Origin: Endotrypanum monterogeii
Taxonomy: Eukaryota > Euglenozoa > Kinetoplastea > Trypanosomatida > Trypanosomatidae
Assembly (NCBI GenBank): GCA_000333855.2
Contig: CM007343.1
Coordinates: 455,319 to 493,405, forward strand
DNA: 38,087 nucleotides
Direction of reading: 5' to 3'
Shown in pieces: positions 1-10,070 of this stretch. The notes beneath the pieces were generated by a model. The model had not been told where the DNA came from and searched no databases. It saw only the letters and a list, made by a program, of their open reading frames with translations. A program made the translations under genes and the position numbers. Position 1 is the first letter of the stretch. The number at the start of each line of letters is the position of its first letter.

Positions 1-1221
1 CCACATGTAGTGAGGATGCAGATGAACCGCTGGCACGTAGCGTGGGTTCTGCCGGAGGACGGCTGTATAGAGTGTTTGGTGAACCCCACGCCACTGTTGT
101 ATCGCCTTCTCAGCCCCTAATGGAGAGGTCACACTTGCCCCACCCATCTCCTCCACCACGATCGATGCGATGTGAGGATACACCCGTCGCACCTCGGGAC
201 TCGGCGAGGCTTCAGTAGCCGCAGTAGCATCGACGCTGGCGTCGTCCTTCGACGATGTGGCATCCGGTGTAGCAACCTCACTGCCGGCTACAGCGACATC
301 CACACCAGCGCTCAGCAAAACATTTAAGTTCCAGCCCAAGAACCCCTGCGCTGTCGCGATTACGATGGAGGCGAGGTACGGTTGCTCTGCTACTGGCGCT
401 GCCACTGAGCTCGCCTCGACCCCGTCGCTGCCACTGCCGTCCTCCTCTTTGTTAGACTCACAGACAGCAGTTGATGTCGCATGGCACTCGGTGGGTACCG
501 TGTCCTTCATCGTGGGTATTGTGGGCGGTAGAACAAGGGATGCAGGGGTCTTGTTGCCGATATGTAATACGACATTTAACTTCAGCCCGTATGCCTCACC
601 CAGTGAGCTGCACATTCGGTGTAGCTTCATCGCACTCTCCTCTGTCTCGGCGAGAATGATCGACACCTCTGGAGCCCAGTTACGCGCAGCGAGTGGCAGC
701 TGATGCACGCGCCCATCCGCATCCGCGCGGACATGGGCACTGGCACAATTGCTGCTGCCGCCAGCGCTCCAGCTGAGCTCCTGATTAGCGCTGAGGAGGC
801 AGTGCAGTGTGTACAAGACAAGAAGAGAGCGGCACTCGTTGAGCGCAGCCTCAGTGCCGTAGAGAGGCATCGATACATCGTCACCCGCACCTGCCACCCC
901 TCGAGATGACGCAGGACTGCCCCTTGACGTCTGCTGCGGCGACGATGTCGAGGAGGACCCCACTGCTACTGACGAGACATTGGCTCTATTGTTGGTATTG
1001 TGAACCCAAATCGCGGCGGCACTACCCACCTGATTCGTTCCCGTCGCACAGCGCCCGTCCACAATTATGTCAGCGAAATCCAGCGCTGTCCGCCGCAGCA
1101 CACGAATAAGGAGAGGTGTTGGCGTAATGATGTTCTTGTCAGCCTGTGCGGTGTTCAGCAGCTTCTCGTGTAACGGTATGCCCGCCTCGAGGAAGGTTAC
1201 CGGAGTGGAAACGATGCTCAT
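1..1221 (-). CDS. Divergent DEAD-box helicase-like protein (3' partial)
   Basis: The frame is open for 407 codons from the only upstream in-frame ATG (1221) to the window edge; a TGA at 1261-1263 closes it upstream. The order of landmarks follows the first RecA domain of DEAD-box RNA helicases. There is a Q-motif-like PTPLLIR near residue 34, a motif I position reading ATGTNQVGS, a motif Ia-like segment IILAETEESAMKLHRM, an IVIATAQGF segment where ATPGR is expected, and IVVEEMGG where VLDEAD is expected. The lysine and threonine of motif I and the aspartates of motif II appear lost, so ATP hydrolysis is unlikely. Long Ser/Ala/Thr-rich insertions separate the motifs. Kinetoplastids use several divergent DEAD-box proteins in mitochondrial ribosome assembly and RNA editing; a role of that kind is only a guess. 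The family call rests on motif order and spacing, not on a search. Confidence 0.6.
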   Translation of the reverse strand, partial: MSIVSTPVTFLEAGIPLHEKLLNTAQADKNIITPTPLLIRVLRRTALDFADIIVDGRCATGTNQVGSAAAIWVHNTNNRANVSSVAVGSSSTSSPQQTSRGSPASSRGVAGAGDDVSMPLYGTEAALNECRSLLVLYTLHCLLSANQELSWSAGGSSNCASAHVRADADGRVHQLPLAARNWAPEVSIILAETEESAMKLHRMCSSLGEAYGLKLNVVLHIGNKTPASLVLPPTIPTMKDTVPTECHATSTAVCESNKEEDGSGSDGVEASSVAAPVAEQPYLASIVIATAQGFLGWNLNVLLSAGVDVAVAGSEVATPDATSSKDDASVDATAATEASPSPEVRRVYPHIASIVVEEMGGASVTSPLGAEKAIQQWRGVHQTLYTAVLRQNPRYVPAVHLHPHYMW

Positions 1222-2569
1222 GATGACAGCGATGCACCAGGTAAAGGGGAGCCAAGTGAATCAAACACGCAAGATTGAGGCCGATAACGATTTTCCTTTC
1301 GTTTCCCCCGTTTCCTCTTATCAAAATAAACGAAAACAAAAAAGATGGATGCGCTAAGATGCCCTCCCCTGTCCTAGATTGTATTCCTTAAGGAAGGAGC
1401 ACGCTCCACAAGCACCCAGGGAGAGGCCCAACGCGAATAAAAAATTTCGAACACTCGGCACGTGAGAGCGTCCGTCAAAACGAGGGAGAAAGAGTCAACA
1501 ACACAACAGAAACTCACCGAAGGTGGGGAAAAAAAAAAACGTGGGCACACGAACACCGAGCCTAAAACAGAAGAAAAAAAACTGTATAGTTACCCAGAGA
1601 AAGACAGGACAGTTTTTTTTTTTCTTTTACGGGTGGTGGTAGTGTTGAGTGGAAGGAGTGGAGGGAGACCACAAAAGACCGAAGTACAAAAAAAAAAATG
1701 AAGGTGGCTTGGGGAAATGCGCAGCAATACCCTGCAAGAGAAGAAAAAGATCCTCAATGCAAAAAAAAAAAAGAGGAAGACGCTTCACCTTTCTTCACTC
1801 ACAACGCAGAGCGCGCACCAACAAACGAAAAACACCCGAACAGAAACAACCAAAACAAAGCGCTGCAGCGGAGGAGTAGGGGAGTGGGGAGAAGAGGAAA
1901 TATGAGTACCTACCGCAACAGGGAAAAAAAACAACGTGGACGGAAATCGGAGCTCGGAGGCGATAGACCTGTACCCCCCTTACCCCCTTCCCCCTCCCTT
2001 CTTCTTCTCCTTCTTCTTCTTGTCCCCCTCGTACCTTTCCTCGCGTTACTCAGCTGGACACTTATCTTCACGATTGCGCTGTATTGACGAGTTAGCACTG
2101 CGCTACTGTAGCTTCAAGGTGCGTGTACGGCTCGATGATATAAGTGGACTGAGGAATAAAAATCCTGCGCCCTCCTGCTTATGCTCTTGTCTGTTGCTGC
2201 TTGTCACCTCTTCGTGTTTTTCCTGCTGAAAGTCCAAAGAAGAATGCACACGAATCGAGAACAACAGCAACCAAAAAAAAAAATTGTTAGAGAGGGTGAG
2301 GAAGCTATGAAAGACGTGGAAAGAAGCGGTTGGTCGATGAGGGTGTGAAGTAACCTGAGAAATAAAAATATCGAGAAAGGGGAAGAGGGAGGGAGGGAGA
2401 GAGAGGGGGAGGTAGCACAAAGATTCTTTGCCGGTCAAAAAGAGGCGCAGAAAAAGCACACGACCACTGTATGAGCCCTTCTCTCTTTTTTTTTTGCCCC
2501 CTTTTCTCTGCTGCTGCTGCTGCTGCCTCTTGCCTCGTGTTGAAAAATTCGATCGCGTGCGCTTGCATA

Positions 2570-2613
2570 CACACGCACACACACACACACACACACGCAC
2601 GCACGCACGCACA
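2570..2613. repeat. (CA)n / (CGCA)n microsatellite
   Basis: A run of CA dinucleotides passes into CGCA tetranucleotides. It produces the false His-Thr and Cys-Val open frames around it. Confidence 0.9.
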
Positions 2614-3390
2614 GACCACACCGTCGAAGCACCTACACTCTCTTGCCGCGCTTTCTTGTACTTCTCGCTACCTGTGCGAGAAACGGAGGAAGGAGAAAGG
2701 GGGTCGCACCTGATGATTTCTTTTCACCGCCTCGGTTCCGCCGAATCTCTCCCTTCCGTCTGGATGACCTCAAGCGCGTAGAGGATTCGGACTGACGACA
2801 CACGTGGCGCTATCCTCAAAAATAAGAATTGAGAACAAAAATGCAAACAACGCACAAGTGTGTTCACACGAGACGCGGCAAGATACGCGCTGTCTCAACA
2901 AGTTCAAATCCACTGACGAGGTTGAACCAGTTCAAGAAAAGATGAGGGAAGAAGAGAACAGCCCTGCTGCGTGTCGTCGAGGTGAAAGGAGTCACTCTGT
3001 TCAATCGGAGAGCAGAAACAGTCACACAAAAGAAGTTTTAAAAAACCCTCAAGCTTGGACCCTCGCCGGAGGAGAAAGAGTGCGGAGGAGACGTGTGTGC
3101 TAAACAGAAGAAAAAAAAAAAACACTCACCGGACCCGTCGCGAAGGAGAAGGAAGCGCTACGACAGAATCAGGGTGAATAAGATACAGAGATGGGTAGAC
3201 GAAAGGGGGGGGGAGGGCGGAGGTGTATAGAGAAACCTGAGGGGGAGGGGAGCGACAAGCGGGCAGGATACAACAACCGGGAAATAGAAGCAACAGAGCG
3301 GCAAGGAGTGAATGAGGGGAGGGGGGGAAGGAAGGGACTACTGAACGCACCGACAACTAGGCTACAGGTAATCCCATGTGTTATTTCCAT

Positions 3391-3497
3391 CCGGGGGGGG
3401 GAGGGAGAAAAGGAGGAGGGGGAAGGGGGGGGAAGGAGGGGGAGGGGGGGGGAGGGGGGGGAGGGGAGGAGGGGAGGAGGGGGGGAGGGGGGGAAAG
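3391..3497 (+). repeat. G-rich homopurine tract (quadruplex or triplex prone)
   Basis: About 105 bases of nearly uninterrupted G with scattered A, arranged as many runs of four to nine G. The minus strand is the matching C-rich polypyrimidine tract. G-runs of this density can form quadruplexes and homopurine mirror repeats can form triplexes. Whether either forms here is not shown. Confidence 0.85.
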
Positions 3498-4360
3498 AGG
3501 GGAAAACTTTCATAGAAGACAAAAACGATACGATGTGTTGGTGGTGTGAAGTGTGAGGAAATTTGATAACAGAAAGACGGTGGAGGAGAAAATAAAAATG
3601 AAGGATAATGATCGAGGTGAAGAACGAGTCATGGGGGGGGGGGGTACATCCTGAAGGCCACCCACTGCGTAGTTGGTTGAACGGATGGTCGGCAGAGCAT
3701 CAAGTCTGCAATATTATGGTGCTGGGGAGCAGGCGCTGAGTCACGCACCTCCAAGAAGCTGACAGAAGAAAACAGGTAGACGGAGCAAGGAGGAACGATA
3801 GGAGAACGTGTCATTGATGATGTAAATGCATGCGCTTGAAGAACCGCTAATGGTCATATCAACGCATGCAACATCATCACAGAAAGCACACACTGTGCTC
3901 CCTTTCCCTCCCCACCCACCCACTCGGCAGGCACCCTCCGTTGCCCCTCCCCCTTCATCACCTTCTTTGAGTCCCCCTCAACCATTTTGCCGTCCCCACA
4001 AAAAAAAGAGTTGTGTTTTCGTGCTTTATTTCCATTGTTTGGAGAACACACCTCCTCCTCCTCTCCTCGCTGCGGAGTCGCCTCTCCGCCTCCTCATCCG
4101 AAGACGTCAACATACACAAACACAAACACAGAAAGAAACGTCAAGAATACAGGACAGGGAAGAGTGGAGAGGAGGGGAGGAGGGGAGGAAAGGAAAGATA
4201 CTCAACGTCATTATATGTATGCGCGCGTGTTTTTTTTCATGTTTGCTTTTTTTTCTTTCTGTGTTTGTTTGCTTGTTTTTTTTGCTGTTGTTTCTAAAAT
4301 GCATCACGTCTCTTGTGCTATGGTTATGACCGGGACGGCCACGTCTGCGATCCTCAGCAG

Positions 4361-4363
<3 letters not shown>

Positions 4364-4413
<50 letters not shown>

Positions 4414-4428
4414 TATATATATATATAT
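4364..4428. repeat. Compound (CA)n(TA)n microsatellite
   Basis: Roughly 48 bases of CA are followed directly by about 16 bases of TA. The same compound pairing recurs at 8361-8398 and 14500-14524. Confidence 0.95.
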
Positions 4429-4739
4429 GTTTCTTCTCCCTTCAGATATTCAAGTGGCAGATCAAAATGTGTTTGAGTTGCCCTTCTACACCTTGTCTTC
4501 GTCACCACAACGCACCATCCCTCCTGGAGAAGCACCAAAGCACAAGCACAACATTCCCTCGTCGTTCGGTTGAGGAAGGAGAAAAAAAAGGTGGAACCAG
4601 CGGAGCAGAAAGTAATGCACACGCGTCTTCTCTGTTGCCCACCCAAATCCCTCCGAAAGCGCGCCTGAAAGAGAACCGGAACTACAGAAAAAGATGTGTG
4701 CGCACTGGTGTCGTCATATCGTTATCTTTTTGCACGATG

Positions 4740-5245
4740 CATTCTGCCATCCGCACCATCGGCTCAGCTCCACTCCACGACCCGGGCCGCAACCCGAGCA
4801 CCACGCGGGGCACCAACCAGCCGGAAACAGGCAGCACACCAACGCCCACAGCGCCATGGCACCACAGCCCCCACCCCAAATGAGGCCTGCACGCCACCCC
4901 CATCACCACCAGCCGGGCAGCCAGCGCCAGGCAACACACCCCCACCGCCACGCCCGCACCCAGCCAGTCATGCCGATGGCGCAGGCGCGCCGCACTGGCA
5001 CGGCACCGCCCATGACACAGCCACTGGCACCAGTAGCAACGATGTCCACCGGCACGCGCCCTCCCCCTCGGTTGTCGATGCGCAAGCCTGTCACCGTAAG
5101 CAGTGCCTCGGCACACACCTGGGGAAAGAAGCGCCTTCGATGCACCACGGGACGCGCAGTGGCATACACCCTGACCTCCATGCAGAAGGGGATGGTGAAG
5201 ATACGAAGCCTCTTGGAGCGAAGCAAGCAACGGATCCTCGGATAG
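4740..5245. other. GC-rich island, possible retroposon (SIDER-like) remnant or small gene
   Basis: This block stands out from the A/G-rich spacer because it is GC-rich, of mixed composition and open in several frames. On the minus strand one frame has a codon-biased stretch from the ATG at 5181 to a stop at 4903 (92 aa, beginning MEVRVYATARP). A second minus frame is open and hydrophobic from about 5000 down to the stop at 4682. A gene broken by a frameshift would look like this, but so would a degenerate SIDER-type element, which Leishmania carries in large numbers in untranslated regions. I do not recognise the protein in any frame. Confidence 0.3.
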
Positions 5246-7853
5246 AGAAGAGAAGCTGGGGAATATCAAGCGAGGACAAGGGAAAAACAAAACGCGAACA
5301 AAAAAGGGAAGGATAGAAAGTGAAGGCTCGACCGCGATGCGAACGGTACGAAACACCAACAACAATAACAGCATGAAGAATAGGAAGAATCCTTCCCTCT
5401 TCCGCGAAGTGCTGGGGACGAGAAACGAGTATAATATAATATATATATATATGTATATGTATTGCTGGAGAGGACAGATTGTCACGAACACACAGACGAG
5501 CGAGCGAGCGAGCGACAGAGAAGGGGGAAAGGGGAAAGAGTAGCAAAACGTCTGTCGAGTGAAAGGGGCCCAGCAAGTCTGAACATACAAACGCAGGGGA
5601 GCCCCTAAAAGAAAAAAAGGCAAGTCTCATTCTTTCGGAGGGTGACTCGAACCGAAACATTAATTAAAAATATATAGATGATAATAGAGCTCAAAAAAAA
5701 AAAAGACAGGAAAACGAAACAGTGAACACCAAGGGAAAAAAAAAGCGAAAAGCCCAACTGCTCCCATCTGATACCCCCCGTATCATAAATAACCCTATTT
5801 CCGTATCACAGGATGGTAGATTATAGGTGTACTCGACCTGTGTGAGTACGGAGGGGCGAAGGAAACTTTACGGTCAACAACAACAAAAAAAAAAAAGTGA
5901 AGAAGAAGAAGAGGGGGAAGACAAGACAAGAGTCACCTCTCCATTCACCCACTCGTATCAATTTTTTGTTTCCACCCGCTCAACCACCATGATGAGGGTT
6001 CACAGTACGCAGAAGCGCCTTCGATTTTTAAAAATTGAGAGCGTGTGTGTGCGTGTGTGTGTGTGTGTGTGTGCAACAGCTGAACTGATAAGGTGAGCGG
6101 AAAGGGAGGCTTAGGGAAGCCATCACAAAGACTCGAAAAAAAAAAAAAGTTGCACCTTTGTGGTATTTTTTTTTTCCCGGTGACCATGCCGATCGGTACT
6201 TGTATATCAGTAAAAAGGGAATACCAGGGTGGGTGCAGGGAGCAGTGAGAATGAGGGGGCGAGGGGGAGCAGCATAATTTTCTTCTCTTTACCGTGATAT
6301 AATGCGGGTGGAAAAGCTGTGGAACTGCAGAACCCCTCCCCCCCCTTCTCTTTTCCCCTCCATCCTTTTTCTTTTCTATGCACCATCACCACCATCCTTC
6401 CTTCCATCATCCCTCTTCTTTGTCAGAGTATGACAGTCCCACGCAGATGTTTGTGCATAGATGCACGGCTGAACACTTGAGAAAAAAAAAAGAAAAAAAA
6501 GGTGATCCGTAAGACTACATACATACATAAAAAGAAAAAGAGAAAGAAACGACTAGAGAGAGAGGCGGGGGGCCAGTAGACTAGTTTTTTTTTTTTTTTT
6601 GGGGGGGGGGGGCAATGTCGAGGAGGTGAAACGAGGTAAAAATGCGATGATGTTCTCCTCTCGTTGCTCTCATTTCGATGTTACGTATTTTGCGGAGGGA
6701 GGGGGGTATTTCGATGGGTATGTATAGGTGTGTATATGTGTGAAGTTAATATGCTAAGCTGTGTGTCGCAGCAGTCTGAAAACACAAAAATGGAATCGGA
6801 ACGAGGTCGAGCTGATATCACAGACATACACGCACGCGCTCTCCTCCGCCCAAGTAAACACACAATCATACATACACATATTCCTGAAGAAAAGAACACT
6901 CCGTTTGGCTATATATGTATAAACGAAGAGAAAGAAGCGCACAAACGCATACACACAGGCACTAGAAAAGAAAAACTAAAAAAAAAAAACAGATTCTCGA
7001 ACATGAGCGACGGGTGAAGATCCTGTAAGGGAAACATTAAAGTGGAACTCATTCCGGCGTTTATACACTTCAAAGAGAGCATTCAACGAAAGCGAGAAGC
7101 AAACAGAAAAAAAAAAAATGAAGAAAAAAAAGTGTGGTGGTGCGTGAGAGGAGACGCGGAAAGGTGGTGGTAGTAGTAGAGGGAATGACGAAAAACGAGT
7201 GGGCATCGTGCAAAATAAAAGAAAGAGATTTCCGGGAAACACACACACACACACAGAGAGATACACGCAGAGAGACACACACACAGACACGTACAAAAGA
7301 AAAAAAAAGCTTCAATAACGAAAACCGACATTTCCGAGTAAAGCGGAATTTTTTTTTCCTACTTTCGTACAAAAAAAAAAAAAAAAAACTAGTGGGAAGA
7401 AGAGACGGGAGGCGAGAAAAAGAGAAAAAAAAAGGGGGGGAGACCCAAAATGGAAAAAGTCGAAATGAAAAACTTTTTCCTCGCAAACGAAAAAAAAAAA
7501 AATGTAAAAAAAAAACAAAGAGGGAACGTCATGGAGCCGTTTCGAGTGAATTGCACACGTGTACTCCGCTAAGTCTGATTCAGAAATGCGAGAATGAAAT
7601 GGGGAAAGGAAGCAGAAGCGCGCTACAGCCGCTGCAAAACTCACCCAAAATAAAACGCGAGTCACTGCAACAACTACGTATGCACACACACAGACACACA
7701 AACAGAGACTCAAATGGAGAGAGCGACAGTTACGGACTCACACCCTCCATATATATATATACAGAGAGAGATCGATGCTTCGCTAATGATTTTTTTCTCA
7801 CAGTGGAGATCCATCTACAAGAAGCAAGGACCGTAAAAGAGCCTGTGTGTTGT
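5246..7853. other. Intergenic spacer downstream of the repeat-bearing HASP-like gene
   Basis: No gene was seen. The stretch holds A-runs, a TA-rich stretch near 5436-5460, a GT microsatellite at 6041-6074, a C-run at about 6333 with T/G runs near 6585-6612, and CA-rich stretches at 7242-7290 and 7683-7700. The part next to 7854 must include the 3' UTR of the gene ending there. Confidence 0.7.
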
Positions 7854-8342
7854 TCAGCTGCTACCTTCAGCGACGTCTGGCCCATCGCCCTGTTCGGGCT
7901 CTCCACCCTCCTGAGCACTCGCAACAGCACCATTCTCTCCGTCCTTCTCCACGTCATCCGAAACGCCAGGAACGTCTTCCGCAGGCTTTTCCTCAGGCTG
8001 CGTCTCATCGAGTTTTTCATCGGGTCGTTCATCAATTTTTTCATCGGGTCGTTCATCAATTTTTTCATCGGGTCGTTCATCATTTTTTTCATCGGGTCGT
8101 TCATCAATTTTTTCATCGGGTCGTTCATCAATCTTTTCATCGGGTCGTTCATCAGATCGTTCATCAGGCTTGCTCAGCCTATCATCGTTCTCATCATCAC
8201 CGTTGCTTAGCTGCTGGCCCCCAAACTCCGCCCCCACGCTGGAGTCGTGAATAGCCTCAGTGATACCCTTACTGACCCTCTCGTGATCTTCGTGCATCTC
8301 CTCCTTGGGGACAGTCTGTGTCTTGCCGCAAATGGTGCCCAT
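7854..8342 (-). CDS. HASP-like hydrophilic acylated surface protein with tandem repeats (OHL type)
   Basis: 162 residues starting at an ATG at 8342 and ending TGA at 7854-7856. The N-terminus MGTICGK has Gly2 and Cys5 placed as in Leishmania HASP proteins, where myristoylation of the glycine and palmitoylation of the cysteine anchor the protein to the plasma membrane. There is no signal peptide or membrane span. Residues 60-113 are built from copies of the octapeptide IDERPDEK; the C-terminal part is acidic and rich in Glu, Gly and Pro. Charge and size fit HASPB or the 'orthologous HASP-like' proteins described from Viannia species. It lies in a cluster with a short HASP-like and a SHERP-like gene. 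HASPs are stage-regulated after transcription and are exposed on infective metacyclics and amastigotes; that is family knowledge, not visible here. Family confidence is high; exact orthology is uncertain. Confidence 0.85.
   Translation of the reverse strand: MGTICGKTQTVPKEEMHEDHERVSKGITEAIHDSSVGAEFGGQQLSNGDDENDDRLSKPDERSDERPDEKIDERPDEKIDERPDEKNDERPDEKIDERPDEKIDERPDEKLDETQPEEKPAEDVPGVSDDVEKDGENGAVASAQEGGEPEQGDGPDVAEGSS
8013..8156 (-). repeat. Six 24-bp tandem repeats inside the HASP-like gene
   Basis: Six consecutive 24-bp units encode DERPDEK plus one variable residue (I, N or L). A trailing half-unit lies at 8157-8168. The middle units differ by no more than one or two bases, so expansion looks recent. 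Repeat number in HASP proteins is known to vary between strains. Confidence 0.95.
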
Positions 8343-8359
8343 GGTGGTAACAAAAGAGG

Positions 8360-8360
<1 letters not shown>

Positions 8361-8398
<38 letters not shown>
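8361..8398. repeat. Compound (TA)n(TG)n microsatellite upstream of the HASP-like gene
   Basis: About 20 bases of AT are followed by 18 bases of GT, only 18 bases upstream of the ATG at 8342. It falls inside the likely 5' UTR, because the nearest upstream AG after a pyrimidine stretch is at 8430-8431. Confidence 0.9.
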
Positions 8399-8429
8399 AA
8401 ATACGGGTACGTGTGTGTTGTGGCAGTAG

Positions 8430-8447
8430 CTAAGATAGAAAGGGCAA
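8430..8447 (-). promoter_or_regulatory. Candidate trans-splice acceptor for the HASP-like gene
   Basis: In the minus sense a pyrimidine-rich stretch (CCTTTCTATCTTAG) ends in an AG at 8431-8430. No AG lies between it and the ATG at 8342. This gives a predicted 5' UTR of about 87 bases containing the TA/TG microsatellite. It is inferred from sequence only. Confidence 0.4.
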
Positions 8448-9118
8448 GCGCGTATTGGCTCAACTGTGCAGCAAACAAACAGAAACACAAACCCATAGAC
8501 AAAGAGCATGGAGTTATCAGCGTATAGGCGGATGGGGAAAGGAAGAAGCGTTTAGAGATAAAAACGAGAGTATCCATGGTGCACTGCTGCTGTGAGCGAG
8601 CAAAGTAGTCACTTAAAGCAGGTGTGAGGAACCAACAAAAAAAAAAGATAAGAAAAACGAACATCAGCGAAACTGCACCCACCCCAGCTCCATTACCAAG
8701 TAGGCGGGCACAATACCTTGCCCGCTCGCGCACCCGTGCAAAAAAAAAAACGTTTTTTTCTATTTCACGAAGAGAAGAATTCCGAAAATTCAGACTTCCA
8801 GTGTCAACTACCTTCCTGCAGCGTTATATTCTACGTTCATGAACACGATAGTGAGCATCCTCAGCACCCATGACCTACATTTCTTTCTCTCAGGGGCAGA
8901 AGCAGAAAGGGAGTCACGCAAGGATCAGGGGTCGGTTCAAGCAGCAGAATAATTGTAGGGCCAAGCGATCTCACAAAAAATACGTCACCTCGACCCTACG
9001 TCGCCGCTGCCAGTGAAGATGCAAGACACAGCTTTCTGTAACCACTAAGGAAGCCTCTCTATTCTCTACCGATACACTCTCACCACACGAAATCGTTTTC
9101 CATTCTCGTCCTCTTCGA
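8448..9118. other. Spacer upstream of the repeat-bearing HASP-like gene
   Basis: Unique sequence between the HASP-like gene and direct repeat copy A. I looked for minus-strand ATG-GGN-N6-TGC starts and for SHERP-like frames and found none. Minus-strand frames here read as Arg/His/Cys-rich and look spurious. Confidence 0.6.
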
Positions 9119-9612
9119 AAAAGGGACAAAAACAACGCAGGGCCCACACCGCAGTTTAGAGCTGCACACAAAGAGACACCGTGAGCTGGAAAGGGATGTA
9201 CGCGTGTGAGTGTGGCAACGCAGCGTCTGCGGCCGTGCATGTGCATGGAGGTGTGCGTAAGACGCGTACGGAAGAAATAAAGAAGAATTCAGCCCCTGAG
9301 CGACATGTAGAGAACAAAGAAACGTGAGCACGCGATGCATTGTACAGCAGTGCGTCACCAGGTGGCGGCGAGCGTCGCCAAAGCGCGGTGCGCGCCCATC
9401 AGCCACACATCCCAGCACGCACACAGGTGTGCACGGAAGGGAAGTCCGCGTGAGCGAGCACGCCTTTCTCCTACTGTCTCGCTGCGTCAGCCACTCCCAG
9501 TCGCACTACGCAGCGCACGTGCACATGTGCGTGTGCATGTGCGTGTGCATGTGCGTGTATGTGTGTGTGTGTGTGTGTGTGTGCGCTCGCTTCTGCGCTG
9601 GCACGCTTGGTG
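9119..9612. repeat. Direct repeat copy A (cut by the N gap)
   Basis: It matches 10071-10564 at a constant offset of 952 bases, with no difference I could see. From about 9174 it also matches copy C (11944 onward, offset 2770) apart from the length of the TG run. It contains a TG-rich microsatellite near 9530-9590 and is interrupted at 9613 by the gap. Its open frames (repeated in each copy) are Arg/His/Cys-rich and not convincing genes. Confidence 0.95.
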
Positions 9613-10070
9613 NNNNNNNNNNNNNNNNNNNNNNNNNNNNNNNNNNNNNNNNNNNNNNNNNNNNNNNNNNNNNNNNNNNNNNNNNNNNNNNNNNNNNNNN
9701 NNNNNNNNNNNNNNNNNNNNNNNNNNNNNNNNNNNNNNNNNNNNNNNNNNNNNNNNNNNNNNNNNNNNNNNNNNNNNNNNNNNNNNNNNNNNNNNNNNNN
9801 NNNNNNNNNNNNNNNNNNNNNNNNNNNNNNNNNNNNNNNNNNNNNNNNNNNNNNNNNNNNNNNNNNNNNNNNNNNNNNNNNNNNNNNNNNNNNNNNNNNN
9901 NNNNNNNNNNNNNNNNNNNNNNNNNNNNNNNNNNNNNNNNNNNNNNNNNNNNNNNNNNNNNNNNNNNNNNNNNNNNNNNNNNNNNNNNNNNNNNNNNNNN
10001 NNNNNNNNNNNNNNNNNNNNNNNNNNNNNNNNNNNNNNNNNNNNNNNNNNNNNNNNNNNNNNNNNNNNNN
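9613..10070. other. Assembly gap (458 N)
   Basis: A run of 458 unknown bases. Copy A runs into its left edge and copy B begins at its right edge, at exactly the base matching the start of the A/B homology visible at 9119. The gap therefore sits inside a tandem duplication. It should hold at least the missing end of copy A (about 167 bases by comparison with copy B), plus sequence downstream of copy B. Confidence 0.99.

Larger units (their letters stand above)
1222..4680. other. Intergenic spacer, low complexity
   Basis: No convincing gene was seen. The plus strand is dominated by runs of A, purine-rich GGA/GAA stretches and short tandem repeats; the minus strand is correspondingly pyrimidine-rich. 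The open frames here are rich in Lys, Arg, Gly or His-Thr and arise from the repeats. The stretch probably contains the 3' UTR of whatever gene lies upstream on the minus strand plus the 5' flank of the helicase-like gene. Confidence 0.75.

Noticed and set aside
3987..4883. 298-aa plus-strand open frame
   Set aside because: It contains the CA/TA microsatellite and poly-T translation and lies on the untranscribed strand.
4682..5623. 313-aa minus-strand open frame as a whole
   Set aside because: It has no true ATG at its upstream end, its first half is translated A/G repeats and TA microsatellite, and no domain is visible. Only the GC-rich part is kept, as a low-confidence island.
5636..5660. 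Possible tRNA B-box-like sequence (CTCGAACC)
   Set aside because: No matching A-box, acceptor stem or cloverleaf could be built around it.
8013..8156. CRISPR-like spacing of 24-bp repeats
   Set aside because: The units are contiguous with no spacers, lie in frame within a gene, and the organism is a eukaryote.
7134..8210. 358-aa plus-strand open frame
   Set aside because: It runs antisense through the HASP-like gene. Its C-terminal FIGSFINF repeats are the complement of the 24-bp acidic repeats, and the rest is Lys/Arg-rich poly-A translation.
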